Positions 15,360 to 24,059 of a stretch of DNA of 64,000 nt are shown in pieces. Both the position numbers and the translations under genes were made by a program. Numbering within the stretch: the first letter of the stretch is position 1; each line of letters starts with the position of its first letter. The notes under the pieces were generated by a model. That model was not told the DNA's origin. It made no database searches and saw only the letters and a list, made by a program, of their open reading frames with translations. The DNA is from Actinacidiphila guanduensis (GTDB lineage Bacteria > Actinomycetota > Actinomycetes > Streptomycetales > Streptomycetaceae), in contig NZ_FNIE01000001.1 of assembly GCF_900103985.1 (NCBI RefSeq), positions 298,466 through 362,465 on the forward strand. Reading direction: 5' to 3'.

Positions 15360-17847
15360 CGGCTCGTTCCCCACTGGCCGGCCGCTCGCCGACCGAGCGT
15401 GCGGCGTCGGTGGGCACCCCGAGCGGCCGGGCGAGCGCCGTCACGCTCTCGTCCAGCCGCTGGAAGTGCCGCAGCACCCGGAAGGCGACCGACCCCGACC
15501 GTGGCCCCTCCCGCGTACCTGAGTCGGCACCGTCCGGGCCAGGGCCCCCGCCCGTACCGGGAAGCGCGGGCTCCGGACCCGGCCGGGGCTCCTCGGACGC
15601 ACCCGGCTCCGCACCGGACGACGAACCCGTACCAGTACCGGCACCCGCGCCCTCCGGCGTACCCGCGCGGCCGGGCCCGCCCGATGCCCTGCCGGCGGCA
15701 GCACCGCCCGGGCCCTCCGTCAGGCCGGAGCCCTCCAGGAGCGAGGCGATGCTCGGGCCCGTACGGATCACCTCGGGGGCCGACTCCTCCTTCAGGTGGC
15801 CCACGAGGGCGTCGATGTTGTGGGCCAGACGCGGGCCGAGCGGGGCCAGGCGCGGCTCGGGGGCCACGTTCGCGCTGCTGGGGACGAGTTCGGAGATCGC
15901 CGCGAGCGAGCGCGCGTGATAGGCGCAGGTCTCCAGGATCGCCAGGATGTAGCGGGCGTTGCGGCGGCGCATCCGCAGCGGACTCATCGGGTAGGTGAGC
16001 GGGTCGGCGGAGCGGCGGAAGGCGTCGAGCGCGGTGTCCAGGTCCCGGGCCATGTCGACCAGGTCGGTGGCCGGGCCGCCGCTGAGCTGGTCCACGGCGG
16101 CCAGTGAGACCTCGCGCAGCTTGCCGAGGACGGTCACCAACTGCTCGTCGGTGTGCTCGTCGGTGCGGATCGGCAGCACGAAGACGGCCGCGATGAAGCC
16201 GCAGACGGCGCCGAGCGCGGTCTCCTCGATCCGCAGCACCAGCACCGAGAGGCTGTAGGTGTGCAGGAGGGTGTAGAGCAGGCCCAGCATCGCGGTGACG
16301 AAGAACGACATCAGGGCGTAGGAGACCGGCGCGGTGAAGAACATCGCGAAGATGAGGACGAGGATCAGCGCGAAGGCGGTCCACGTGTGGTGGCCGACCA
16401 GTCCGGCGAGCAGCACACCGGCGATCACGCCGGCGACGGTGCCGATCAGCCGCCGGTAGCCCTTGACGAGGATCTCCGCGGTGGAGGTCGTGTTGAGGAA
16501 GACCACCCAGCAGGTGAGCACCGCCCAGTACCAGCGCTGGGAGGACAGGAACTCGCCGCCGACCACGGCGAGCGCGGAGCCCGTGGCGACCTGGAAGGCG
16601 GCGCGGGTGGTCCGGCGCTCCAGGCCGGTCCGCGGCGCGGTCGCCTCGGCCCCGCCGACCGCGAGGTCCTCGGCCTCGAACTCCTCACGGGAGCGCACGG
16701 TCTCGGGCGTCTCGTCGGATTCGTCGGATTCTTCGCCGGGGCCGTCGAGCGCCAGGCGCAGGCCGAGCAGGGCGCGGGTGGCCTCGCCGATGCCGCGGAA
16801 GGCGTCCTGGACGGCGGGGGTGGCCCGCGGCACGTTCGCCTCGTCGCGGTAGCCGAGCAGCCGGTTGCGCAAATTGCGGACCACCGCACCGCGCTCGTCC
16901 TGGGAGAGCCGGGCCACCAGCACCTGCAGGGCGCGCATCTCGCGGCGCAGGGCGCGCTCGGCGGCGTCCTCGGTGTCGGGGGCGCGGGTGAAACGGGGCA
17001 GTGACGCGTTCGGCAGGTGCAGGGTGAGGGTGTCGGCGCGGCCGGCGCTGCGGGTGGCGAGCAGCAGGACGCCGAGGCGCTCGGTGGCGGTCTCGGCATC
17101 GACGATGCGGCGCTCCAGCAGGTCGGCGGCGGCCGGGTCGCGCAGCCCGTCGTCCAGCCGGCCCTGGATCATCAAGGCGGTCTCGTGCAGGCGGGCGGTG
17201 TCGCGGCGCAGGTCGGCGACGACGCCCTCGAGCCGGTCGGGCTCGGCCTCCAGCACCGCGCGCTGGGTGGCGACGAGCTGCCCCGCGCGGGCCCGGAACG
17301 CCTGCCGCAGCCGGTGCAGGATGCGCTCGGGCGACTCGGGGACGAGGGCGAAGCGGCTGAGCGCGCTGCAGACGAAGGCGAGCACGACGGTCAGCAGGAG
17401 CCGCCCGAGCTGTCCGGGGGTGGCGTGGACGAAGAGCGAGAGGAAGTAGACCTGGAAGCTGATCAGGCCGAGGGCGTTGTAGCGGTCGCCGAAGCGGCGT
17501 ACGTAGGCGGCGGCGAAGATCAGCAGCAGGAAGAAGATGTCGCCCAGGACGACGTGCGGGTTGAGCACCGCGCCCAGGGCGACAGAGGCCAGCGCGATGG
17601 GCAGGCCGAGCGCGAGGGTGATCGCCTGGGCGCCGACCTGCCGGTCGCGGATGGCGAAGGTGGACACCATGGCGGCCAGGCCGCCGGCGACGAGCTGGGT
17701 GACGGGGGCGCCGATCAGGGCGAGCACCAGCAGGGTGAGCCCGATGGAGCCGACCGTCCGCAGTCCGGCCATCAGGCGCAGCAGTCCGGGGTCGGATGCC
17801 GAGTAGCGGTCCCAGAGGTCGGCCAGTGCCCTTTTGGTTCCTGTCAT
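15346..17847 (-). CDS. FUSC family membrane protein (aromatic acid/inner-membrane exporter-like)
   Basis: An 833-residue inner-membrane protein made of two halves, each with about six membrane segments followed by a long cytoplasmic helical region, the layout of the FUSC/YccS/AaeB group. The first half has VGSIGLTLLVLALIGAPVTQ and the DIFFLLLIFAAAYV segment; the second has RWYWAVLTCWVVFLNTTSTA and YRRLIGTVAGVIAGVLLAGL, the best conserved family motif. Residues about 690-770 are a disordered Gly/Pro/Ser stretch. AaeB-type members export aromatic acids; substrate here is unknown. ATG 17847 is the likely start. A DMT transporter gene lies 138 bases upstream on the same strand. Confidence 0.85.
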   Translation of the reverse strand: MTGTKRALADLWDRYSASDPGLLRLMAGLRTVGSIGLTLLVLALIGAPVTQLVAGGLAAMVSTFAIRDRQVGAQAITLALGLPIALASVALGAVLNPHVVLGDIFFLLLIFAAAYVRRFGDRYNALGLISFQVYFLSLFVHATPGQLGRLLLTVVLAFVCSALSRFALVPESPERILHRLRQAFRARAGQLVATQRAVLEAEPDRLEGVVADLRRDTARLHETALMIQGRLDDGLRDPAAADLLERRIVDAETATERLGVLLLATRSAGRADTLTLHLPNASLPRFTRAPDTEDAAERALRREMRALQVLVARLSQDERGAVVRNLRNRLLGYRDEANVPRATPAVQDAFRGIGEATRALLGLRLALDGPGEESDESDETPETVRSREEFEAEDLAVGGAEATAPRTGLERRTTRAAFQVATGSALAVVGGEFLSSQRWYWAVLTCWVVFLNTTSTAEILVKGYRRLIGTVAGVIAGVLLAGLVGHHTWTAFALILVLIFAMFFTAPVSYALMSFFVTAMLGLLYTLLHTYSLSVLVLRIEETALGAVCGFIAAVFVLPIRTDEHTDEQLVTVLGKLREVSLAAVDQLSGGPATDLVDMARDLDTALDAFRRSADPLTYPMSPLRMRRRNARYILAILETCAYHARSLAAISELVPSSANVAPEPRLAPLGPRLAHNIDALVGHLKEESAPEVIRTGPSIASLLEGSGLTEGPGGAAAGRASGGPGRAGTPEGAGAGTGTGSSSGAEPGASEEPRPGPEPALPGTGGGPGPDGADSGTREGPRSGSVAFRVLRHFQRLDESVTALARPLGVPTDAARSVGERPASGERAVSGR

Positions 17848-17985
17848 CGCCACTGCGTGTTCCCTCGGCAAGATCGATGCCGCCAGCATGTCATGGCGTG
17901 GCCGCGGCCGGTACGCAGGGGGGCGGGTCGCCGCAGGTGGCGCGGCAGGACCCGTACTGCGTCCGTGCCCGCGGGGCGGTGCCGC

Positions 17986-18873
17986 TCAGTGGTCGCCCGC
18001 GGCCAGTTCGCGGGTGAGGGAGACCGCCTGCGAGAGGTAGAAGGTGCCGCCGGCCACGAACGCGACGCCGATCAGCTCGGGCAGCACCCACCAGCCGGTG
18101 CGGATGTGCTCGGCGTAGATCGTCAGGCCCAGGGCAAGACTGATGCCGGCGTCGCCGAGGGTGAGGGCGGGCTGGGAGGCCGCGATGGAGCCGGCCTGCA
18201 GGGAGTTCTCCAGCAGGAAGACGGCGGTGATGCCGCACACCACGAAGCCGTAGGTCTGCCAGGCGGCGAGGAAGGCGCCGGCGCCGTGGTCGGAGAAGGT
18301 GTTGGCGGCCGACTTCATCATGGCGGCGGTCAGCGCGTTGGCGGCCGCGGCGCCCAGGCCGAGCAGGGCGGCGCGGGCGGCTCCCGAGTGGCGGCGCAGG
18401 GACATGGCGACGGTGGCCGCGACCAGGCCGCCGACCGCGGCGACGGCCGGCACCCAGCGGGTGAGCGGGGCCTGTACGGTGCCGCCGCCGGGTGCGGCGC
18501 TGCCGAGGGCGAGGGCGAGGCCGAGGACCATGCAGCCCACAGCGATCCAGCCGGAAGGCGCCATGGTCCGGTGCAGCACCGGCATGGCGATCAGCAGGGC
18601 GAAGGGCAACTCCAGGACGAAGACCGGCTGGGCGAGGGCGAGCGGTCCGGTGACCAGGGCGAGTGCCTGGAAGAGTGCGGCGCCGGCGACCGCGCAGATG
18701 CCGAGCAGCCAGACCGACTGGTGCACCATGTCGACCAGGAGCCGCAGTTTCATGGCGTCGTCCGGCGGGACCCGCAGCGCCGCCTTGCGCTGGAGCACGG
18801 TCCCGGTCGCGTTGCTGGCCGCACCGCACAGCGCGAAGAACACACACAGCGCCAGCAGGACGGGCCTCCCCAC
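17986..18873 (-). CDS. DMT (drug/metabolite transporter) family membrane protein
   Basis: A 295-residue protein with about nine or ten hydrophobic helices and two EamA-like halves. The first helix is LLALCVFFALCGAASNATGT and a typical half-boundary is SGWIAVGCMVLGLALALGS. The start is placed at GTG 18873 because codons upstream are Pro/Arg-rich and not coding; the ribosome site there is weak. Related actinobacterial proteins carry the DMT label without a known substrate. It is upstream of and collinear with the FUSC-type gene, so a shared export or permeability role is possible but not shown. Confidence 0.8.
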   Translation of the reverse strand: MGRPVLLALCVFFALCGAASNATGTVLQRKAALRVPPDDAMKLRLLVDMVHQSVWLLGICAVAGAALFQALALVTGPLALAQPVFVLELPFALLIAMPVLHRTMAPSGWIAVGCMVLGLALALGSAAPGGGTVQAPLTRWVPAVAAVGGLVAATVAMSLRRHSGAARAALLGLGAAAANALTAAMMKSAANTFSDHGAGAFLAAWQTYGFVVCGITAVFLLENSLQAGSIAASQPALTLGDAGISLALGLTIYAEHIRTGWWVLPELIGVAFVAGGTFYLSQAVSLTRELAAGDH

Positions 18874-19291
18874 CTCGGTTGGTCCCGGTGGGCCTCCGTG
18901 GGCCCCGGCGTCCCGGTGGACCTCCGCACGTCCGGGAAGCCCCCGGAAATCCGACACTACCCGCAGATCGGCGGCGCCGCCGACCGGCCACGGCTCCCCG
19001 CCGGGTTCCGCCGGGTCCCGACGAGGACGGGCGGGGGCGGTCGACAGCAGGGCGCCGGGCTGAGCCTTGCGGGGACGGGACGGGACAGGGCGGGGACAGG
19101 CGGGGGCCGGGGGCGCGCGAAATTCTCTCGCGGGCGGCGAGCGGTTGACCGGCGCGGGGCCCGAATAGCACACCGGCCGCCCGTACAGGCACAAGATCGG
19201 GAATTGCCGTACCGGAATCCGGTATTCGCACGGGGCGCCGATGCGGGCTAGTACGCTTTCGGGTGGGATCGGGCGCTTGCGGGCGTCCTCC
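18874..19291. other. intergenic with palindrome at 19210-19224
   Basis: This 418-base gap lies upstream of the DMT gene. It contains an AT-richer patch (about 19120-19260) and a 15-base palindrome TACCGGA-A-TCCGGTA at 19210-19224, a possible operator or promoter-associated dyad. No coding region is supported. Confidence 0.4.
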
Positions 19292-19585
19292 TCAAGGCTG
19301 CGCCGGGCCCTGGTTTGCCTCCGGATGGCCCGGCGCGGTCCGTAGGAAACCTTTCTTAGCACTCCGCTGCTGCCATGGCCATGGGTGAGCGGCATATGCC
19401 CCCCGTTCGGGTGGCTGTCCGGCGATCAACTCGTCGGCGATCTCGTGGAGGTAGCGGCCGAGCGTGGGGGCGTCGACCGCGCGGCTGATCCGTACGACGC
19501 CCTGGCGGTCCATTCCGACCAGGAACATCTCCCCCGCGGTCGCCCGGATGCTGCGGTGTTTTCTCGTTTTCCGGCGTACGTGCAT
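19292..19585 (-). CDS. small hypothetical protein
   Basis: A possible 97-residue protein starting at ATG 19585. The core MFLVGMDRQGVVRISRAVDA followed by PTLGRYLHEIADELI reads like a genuine small alpha/beta protein, with a basic N-terminus (HVRRKTRKHR) and a low-complexity tail. Alternative starts include the internal Met of MFLVG. No family is recognised and no strong ribosome binding site is seen, so this is a tentative call. Confidence 0.4.
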   Translation of the reverse strand: MHVRRKTRKHRSIRATAGEMFLVGMDRQGVVRISRAVDAPTLGRYLHEIADELIAGQPPERGAYAAHPWPWQQRSAKKGFLRTAPGHPEANQGPAQP

Positions 19586-19699
19586 TCGAGGGCTCGCTCG
19601 CTTTCGCTTCGCGGTGCGGTACGGGTGCGCCACGGGTGGAGTACCGGTGGAGTACGGATGGATTGCGGCTGGACGGAGAAGCAGAGGCGCAAGCAGAAA

Positions 19700-19762
19700 G
19701 GACCCGTTCGCACACGGGTCCGTAAAGCGGGACAAGGTGCCCCGGCGGTCGGCCGGGGCACC
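19700..19762 (-). terminator. two hairpins downstream of the 19805-20458 gene
   Basis: GGACCCGT/ACGGGTCC (19700-19707 and 19714-19721) and GGTGCCCCGGC/GCCGGGGCACC (19736-19746 and 19752-19762, five-base loop) are perfect stems lying just past the stop of the minus-strand gene. No U-tract follows, as is usual in Streptomyces. Confidence 0.65.
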
Positions 19763-19804
19763 TCGAAGCAGGGGTGCTCGCGGGTGGCGGGGTATTCCGC
19801 CGGC

Positions 19805-20458
19805 TCAGCGCGAGGTCATCGGCTGCAGGGTGCCCTGCATGATCAGCCCGCGCTCGATCTGGATCGCCGAGCGGCACAGGGCGCGGTCCTCCACCAGGAA
19901 GGTGGGCTCCACGTCGGCACCCTTTCCGGGGCCTTTCACGATCAGCGAGAAACCCACGAACGGATAGACGACGGTGATGTCGCCCGAGGTCGACACGAAG
20001 CGCCCGCTGCGGTAGCGGGTGTCGGCGACGAAGCCGATCACCATGGGCTGCACCTCGGGAGAGGGGACGTTCTCGCTGAGCATCGACAGCACGTCCACCG
20101 CGGACATGGTGCCGTCCAGCGACTGCTGCGCCGCCGAGCGCAGCCGGCCCAGCAATTGCGCCTGATGCGTGATCGTGGCGGACATCGCCACCCCCGCGGC
20201 GAGTTCGCGGCTGGTCACATTGGCGGCGTGGCCGAGCATCTCGACGCGGCGGCGCAGTTCGGCCGACATCTGCGACGCCTCGGCCTGCGTCCCCCGCCAG
20301 CGCGCGTCCCATGCGCTGCGCTCGCTCTCGTGCGCCTCGGCGATCCTCTTCGCCGCCGCCTCGGGGTCCTGTTCCCCTTTGATGGCCGTCACGGCCAGTT
20401 TGTAGAACGCGTCCGCCCGCGGCCGCGGAAGCCGCTGCGCAGCGTCAGTCGTAGTCAT
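19805..20458 (-). CDS. hypothetical cytoplasmic protein
   Basis: A 217-residue protein with GGAGGC before ATG 20458. The N-terminal half is strongly helical and charged (AAAKRIAEAHESERSAWDAR, SQMSAELRRRVEMLG), probably a coiled coil to about residue 110. The C-terminal half is beta-rich (DITVVYPFVGFSLIVKGPG). No signal peptide, membrane helix or catalytic motif is seen and I do not recognise the family. It has an unusually AT-rich leader and two downstream hairpins, so it is likely a single-gene transcript. Confidence 0.65.
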   Translation of the reverse strand: MTTTDAAQRLPRPRADAFYKLAVTAIKGEQDPEAAAKRIAEAHESERSAWDARWRGTQAEASQMSAELRRRVEMLGHAANVTSRELAAGVAMSATITHQAQLLGRLRSAAQQSLDGTMSAVDVLSMLSENVPSPEVQPMVIGFVADTRYRSGRFVSTSGDITVVYPFVGFSLIVKGPGKGADVEPTFLVEDRALCRSAIQIERGLIMQGTLQPMTSR

Positions 20459-20829
20459 CGGTTTGCCTCCGGATTCTGACTTGGCGCGACGATAGCCCAC
20501 ATTTCATGATCATTGACCGCGTTCGGAAAGAACACCCAATTCGGGAGAGTAAAAAAGCGCGGCATGCGTGTTCGCCGCGTGGACGGCATCGCGTGCGAAT
20601 TAACGTTTACGCAGGCCGGCGGGCCTCTTTTCGCAAGCGTGCGCGAATACGCGGACGGCGGATCACGGCGCTCGGCGCGCGCCCCCCGATGTCACCAGTG
20701 GGACGAATGAGATGCGCCGGTGAGATTGGTGGATAATCCGTCCACCGTGTTCCCCGAGAGCGGCGAAAATTTCCCGAAGAGAGGAAATACGGCCCCTTGC
20801 GCGGGCGGCCGTGGGTACTGCGGCCGAGG
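20459..20829. other. AT-rich upstream region, no gene
   Basis: A 371-base region between the LysR gene stop and the start of the minus-strand hypothetical gene. It is clearly AT-richer than the surroundings (runs such as AAAAAAG near 20550 and ATGATCAT near 20506). It should hold the promoter of the gene at 20458; a TATCGT box on the minus strand near 20490 is one candidate. No open frame with coding character. Confidence 0.4.
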
Positions 20830-21822
20830 TCAGCGCGGCAGCAGCCGGCCCTTGCGGCCCAGCAGGAAGCGCTTGAACGCCGCCACCGGCGCGGTGTCCT
20901 GCTGGCCGTCGAGCCAGGCGACGCCGATCGCCCGCACCGCGCGGCCCCCCGTCAGGTCGAGTTCGGCGACCCCCGGGCGCGGCACGGCCGGCGGCGGCAG
21001 CAGCGCGACGCCCAGCCCCGCGGCGACCAGGCCGCGCAGCGTCTCGGCCTCCTCCCCCTCGAAGGCGATCCGCGGGGTGAAGCCGGCCTCCGCGCACAGG
21101 GCGTCGGTGATGCGGCGCAGGCCGTAGCCCGGCTCCAGGGTGACGAAGGGGTCGGCCGCGGCCTCCGCGAGCCGCACCCGGCGGCGCCCGGCCAGCCGGT
21201 GCGCGGCCGGCACCACCAGACGCAGCCGCTGCTCGTCCAGCCGCCGCACCACCAGGTCGGGGTCGTCGGGCAGCGGGGAGGTCAGGCACAGGTCGAGTGC
21301 GCCCGCGCGCAGCCGCTCCAGCATGGCCTCGCCGTATGTCTGCACGAGCTGGAAGCGGACCCTGGGGTGGTCGGCGCGGAACGCCCGCAGCAGCGCGGGC
21401 ACCGTCTCGGGGCCGAGGGTGTGCAGGAAGCCGAAGGCGATGCGGCCGCTGCCGGGGTCGGCGTCCAGGCGTACGGACTCCGCCGAGCGCTCCACCTCGG
21501 CCAGCGCGCGCTCGGCGGCCTGCTGGAAGGTGCGGCCTGCCCGGGTGAGCCGCAGGGTGCGGCCCTGCCGGGCGAAGAGGGTGACGCCGAGGTCGGCCTC
21601 CAGCCGGGCCACCGCCCGGCTCAGCGTGGACTGCGGCACCCCGAGCTGCAGGGCTGCGCGCGTCATGTGCTCGTGCCGGGCCACGGCGGCGAACTGGGCG
21701 AGCCGGGGCGCGAGCACCGCCGCCCAGGCGCCCGCGTCGAGCTCGGCGGCGCCTCGGGGCACCGCCTGCGGGCCCTCCGGGGGCAGCAGCGCGGAGAGAT
21801 CCGTGGGCCGTTCCTCGTCCAT
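20830..21822 (-). CDS. LysR family transcriptional regulator
   Basis: A 330-residue regulator. After about 35 extra N-terminal residues, the helix-turn-helix reads LAQFAAVARHEHMTRAALQL followed by GVPQSTLSRAVARLEADLGV, the LysR signature, then LFARQGRTLRLTRAGRTF. The effector domain follows (IAFGFLHTLGPETVPALLRA to the end). GAGGGG precedes ATG 21822. The gene is divergent from an MFS transporter with a perfect long palindrome between them, the standard LysR/target layout, so it probably controls that exporter in response to an unknown ligand. Similar LysR-MFS (YnfL/YnfM-like) pairs are common in bacteria. Confidence 0.9.
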   Translation of the reverse strand: MDEERPTDLSALLPPEGPQAVPRGAAELDAGAWAAVLAPRLAQFAAVARHEHMTRAALQLGVPQSTLSRAVARLEADLGVTLFARQGRTLRLTRAGRTFQQAAERALAEVERSAESVRLDADPGSGRIAFGFLHTLGPETVPALLRAFRADHPRVRFQLVQTYGEAMLERLRAGALDLCLTSPLPDDPDLVVRRLDEQRLRLVVPAAHRLAGRRRVRLAEAAADPFVTLEPGYGLRRITDALCAEAGFTPRIAFEGEEAETLRGLVAAGLGVALLPPPAVPRPGVAELDLTGGRAVRAIGVAWLDGQQDTAPVAAFKRFLLGRKGRLLPR

Positions 21823-21865
21823 GTCCGCCCCTCTTCGTGTAGTGATGCAACAGTGGATCGATCAT

Positions 21866-21898
21866 GCCGCTTTCACGCATTGGACGCATGAAAGCGGC
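21866..21898. promoter_or_regulatory. LysR-type operator in divergent promoter
   Basis: Perfect 10-base arms GCCGCTTTCA (21866-21875) and TGAAAGCGGC (21889-21898) around a 13-base centre, between the LysR gene and the MFS gene. This interrupted dyad is the expected binding site of the adjacent LysR regulator, probably controlling both promoters. Confidence 0.7.
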
Positions 21899-21917
21899 GC
21901 GGCCTAGCGTCGCAGAC

Positions 21918-23342
21918 ATGCGCCCCGCCTCTTCTCCCCGCCGCCCGGAACCGACACCGCCGCCCGCAGCGACAGCGCCCTCGGGGACGGCGAGCCGGGG
22001 GAAGCCGGCGGACAGGGCGGCCACGGCTCGGCAGGCCACGGACGGCTCCCCGCCGGCCGTCCCCGACGCGGCGCGTACGGCGACGGCTCCGCCGGCCGGC
22101 GCTCACCCCGACGCGACTGTCCCAGCCACCGCCCGCCCGGCCGCCGCCCCCGCCGACGGGGCCCGCCCCGACACCCGGCTGCGGACCGGGACGCGGGCCT
22201 ACCGGCGGGCCAACCTCGCGCTCTTCGCCGCGGGCCTGGCCACCTTCGCACTGCTCTACTCCACGCAGGCGCTGCTGCCCGCGCTCTCCTCGGGGCTGCA
22301 CCTGTCGCCCGCGCAGGCGAGCCTGACCGTCTCGGCGTCCACCGGTGCCCTGGCCGTCGCCCTGCTGCCGGTGAGCGCGCTCAGCGAGAAGTACGGCCGT
22401 ACGACGGTGATGACCGCGTCGGTCTTCGCCGCCTCCCTGCTCGCCCTCGCCGTGCCCTTCGCCCCCGACCTCGCCGTCCTCGTCGCGCTGCGAGCCGCGC
22501 AGGGTGTCGCGCTGGCCGGGCTGCCCGCGACCGCCATGGCCTACCTCGCCGAGGAGGTGCACCCCTCGGCGGTGCCCTCCGCGATCGGCCTGTACGTGGC
22601 GGGCAACTCGATCGGCGGTATGAGCAGCCGGGTCGCCGGCGGGGCGCTGGCCCAGGCGTACGGCTGGCGGACCGCCCTGCTCGCGGTCGGCCTGAGCGCT
22701 TTGGCCTGCGCGGTCGCCTTCCGCCTGCTGGCGCCGCCCGCTCGGCACTTCGCCCCGGCGCCGGTGCACCCGGCCGCGCTGCGCCGCACCGTCACCGGCC
22801 ACCTGGGCGACCCGCGGCTGCGCCGCCTGTACGCCCTCGGGATGCTCTTCATGGCGGTCTTCGGCGCCGTCTACACGGTGCTGGGCTACCGCCTGACCGC
22901 CGCGCCCTACGGCCTGTCGCAGGCGGCGATCGGCGCCGTCTTCCTGGTCTACCTCGTCGGCACCGGCACCTCCGCGGCCTCCGGGGCGCTCACCGCCCGG
23001 GCCGGCCGCCGCGGCGCCTTCGCGGTGGCGCTCGCCCTGTGCGCGGCCGGGCTGCTGCTCACCCTCGCGGGCCCGCTGCCCGCGGTCCTGGCCGGGCTGG
23101 TCCTGGTCACCGGGGGCTTCTTCATCGGCCACGCGGTCGCCTCCGGCGCGGTCAGCCGTACGGCCGTCTCGGGCCGCGCCCAGGCGTCCGCCCTGTACCT
23201 GACGTCCTATTACATCGGCAACAGCCTCGGCGGCACCCTGGGCGCCGCCGCCTACCACCGCGCCGGCTGGACCGCGACGGCCGCCCTCAGCCTCGCCTTC
23301 CTCGCCCTGGCGGTCCCGCCGGCTTTGCGCCGCGCGTCCTGA
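21918..23342 (+). CDS. MFS transporter
   Basis: A 474-residue membrane protein with 12 predicted helices after an unusually long (about 90 residues) Pro/Ala-rich disordered N-terminus. ATG 21918 is the probable start, though initiation nearer the first helix (YRRANLALFAAGLATFALLY) cannot be excluded. The motif LSEKYGRTTVMTASV corresponds to MFS motif A between helices 2 and 3. TSYYIGNSLGGTLGA near the end is typical of the YnfM-like subgroup. It probably exports a small molecule using the proton gradient. The divergent LysR gene and its operator point to inducible expression. Confidence 0.88.
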   Translation: MRPASSPRRPEPTPPPAATAPSGTASRGKPADRAATARQATDGSPPAVPDAARTATAPPAGAHPDATVPATARPAAAPADGARPDTRLRTGTRAYRRANLALFAAGLATFALLYSTQALLPALSSGLHLSPAQASLTVSASTGALAVALLPVSALSEKYGRTTVMTASVFAASLLALAVPFAPDLAVLVALRAAQGVALAGLPATAMAYLAEEVHPSAVPSAIGLYVAGNSIGGMSSRVAGGALAQAYGWRTALLAVGLSALACAVAFRLLAPPARHFAPAPVHPAALRRTVTGHLGDPRLRRLYALGMLFMAVFGAVYTVLGYRLTAAPYGLSQAAIGAVFLVYLVGTGTSAASGALTARAGRRGAFAVALALCAAGLLLTLAGPLPAVLAGLVLVTGGFFIGHAVASGAVSRTAVSGRAQASALYLTSYYIGNSLGGTLGAAAYHRAGWTATAALSLAFLALAVPPALRRAS

Positions 23343-23413
23343 GCGAGCGTGCCGCGCGGGCGCGCAGGCTCTGGCGGGGCCTCGGATTGTGGTGAAGGTG
23401 CAGGTCGGGGCGA

Positions 23414-23436
23414 TTGTCAGTGGGGCGCCCTAGGGT
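23414..23436 (+). promoter_or_regulatory. PafBC-type (RecA-NDp) promoter, predicted leaderless transcript
   Basis: TTGTCAGTG, eight bases, then TAGGGT. This fits exactly the consensus TTGTCRGTG-N8-TANNNT that I know for RecA-independent DNA-damage promoters controlled by PafBC in mycobacteria and relatives. The ATG of the GNAT gene starts seven bases after the -10 box, so the transcript would be leaderless. Confidence 0.65.
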
Positions 23437-23443
23437 CTTGCGC

Positions 23444-23974
23444 ATGGACGCAGAGAGTGGGGCGGCGGGGGACGTCGCGTTGGTGGGGTGGTCCGAGGGC
23501 GACCTCTGGCTGCTGCGGCGGACGAACGCGCCGGAGATGACCGCGCACCTGGGCGGGCCGGAGAGCGAGGAGCAGCTCGCGATACGGCACCGCAGGTACG
23601 TGCAGTTGGACGGGACCGGGCGGATGTTCCGCGTGGTGGCCGGCGGGGAGACGGTCGGCTCGATCGGGTACTGGGAGCGCGAGTGGCGCGGGGAGAAGGT
23701 GTGGGAGACCGGCTGGGGGGTGTTGCCGGAGTTCCAGGGCCGCGGCCTGGCCACCCGTGCGGCCGTCGCGGTGGCCGCCGAAGCGCGCGCGGCCGGTCGG
23801 CACCGCTTCCTGCACGCCTTTCCCCGCGTGGAGAACCCGCCCTCCAACGCGGTGTGCCGCAGGGCCGGTTTCACCCTGCTCGGCCCGGTCGAAATGGAGT
23901 ACCCGAAGGGCACTTGGATGACCTCGAACGACTGGCGCCTGGACCTGACGGAGCCGATACCCGGCGACCGCTGA
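23444..23974 (+). CDS. GNAT family N-acetyltransferase
   Basis: A 176-residue acetyltransferase. The acetyl-CoA loop is clear: WETGWGVLPEFQGRGLATRA (Q-G-R-G-L-A), with preceding strand RMFRVVAGGETVGSIGYWE and the later NPPSNAVCRRAGFTLLGPVE, the usual C-terminal strand of the RimJ/RimL-like branch. Acceptor substrate unknown. No ribosome binding site is present; the ATG lies seven bases past a TAGGGT -10 box, indicating a leaderless mRNA driven by a PafBC-type damage promoter. A perfect hairpin 50 bases past the stop ends the transcript. Confidence 0.88.
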   Translation: MDAESGAAGDVALVGWSEGDLWLLRRTNAPEMTAHLGGPESEEQLAIRHRRYVQLDGTGRMFRVVAGGETVGSIGYWEREWRGEKVWETGWGVLPEFQGRGLATRAAVAVAAEARAAGRHRFLHAFPRVENPPSNAVCRRAGFTLLGPVEMEYPKGTWMTSNDWRLDLTEPIPGDR

Positions 23975-24023
23975 CGGGTTCCCGGCACGGGGGCCGGTTC
24001 ACGGGGGCACGGGGAGCCCCGGG

Positions 24024-24054
24024 GGCGGGACCACCGGTGGGGGGTGGTCCCGCC
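24024..24054 (+). terminator. hairpin terminator after GNAT gene
   Basis: Perfect 12-base arms GGCGGGACCACC (24024-24035) and GGTGGTCCCGCC (24043-24054) with a seven-base loop, 50 bases past the stop at 23974. Confidence 0.7.
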
Positions 24055-24059
24055 GCCGG

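Noticed and set aside
20506..20736. Short plus-strand frames upstream of the 19805-20458 gene
   Set aside because: They lie in the AT-rich leader, are basic and low-complexity, and lack a ribosome binding site.
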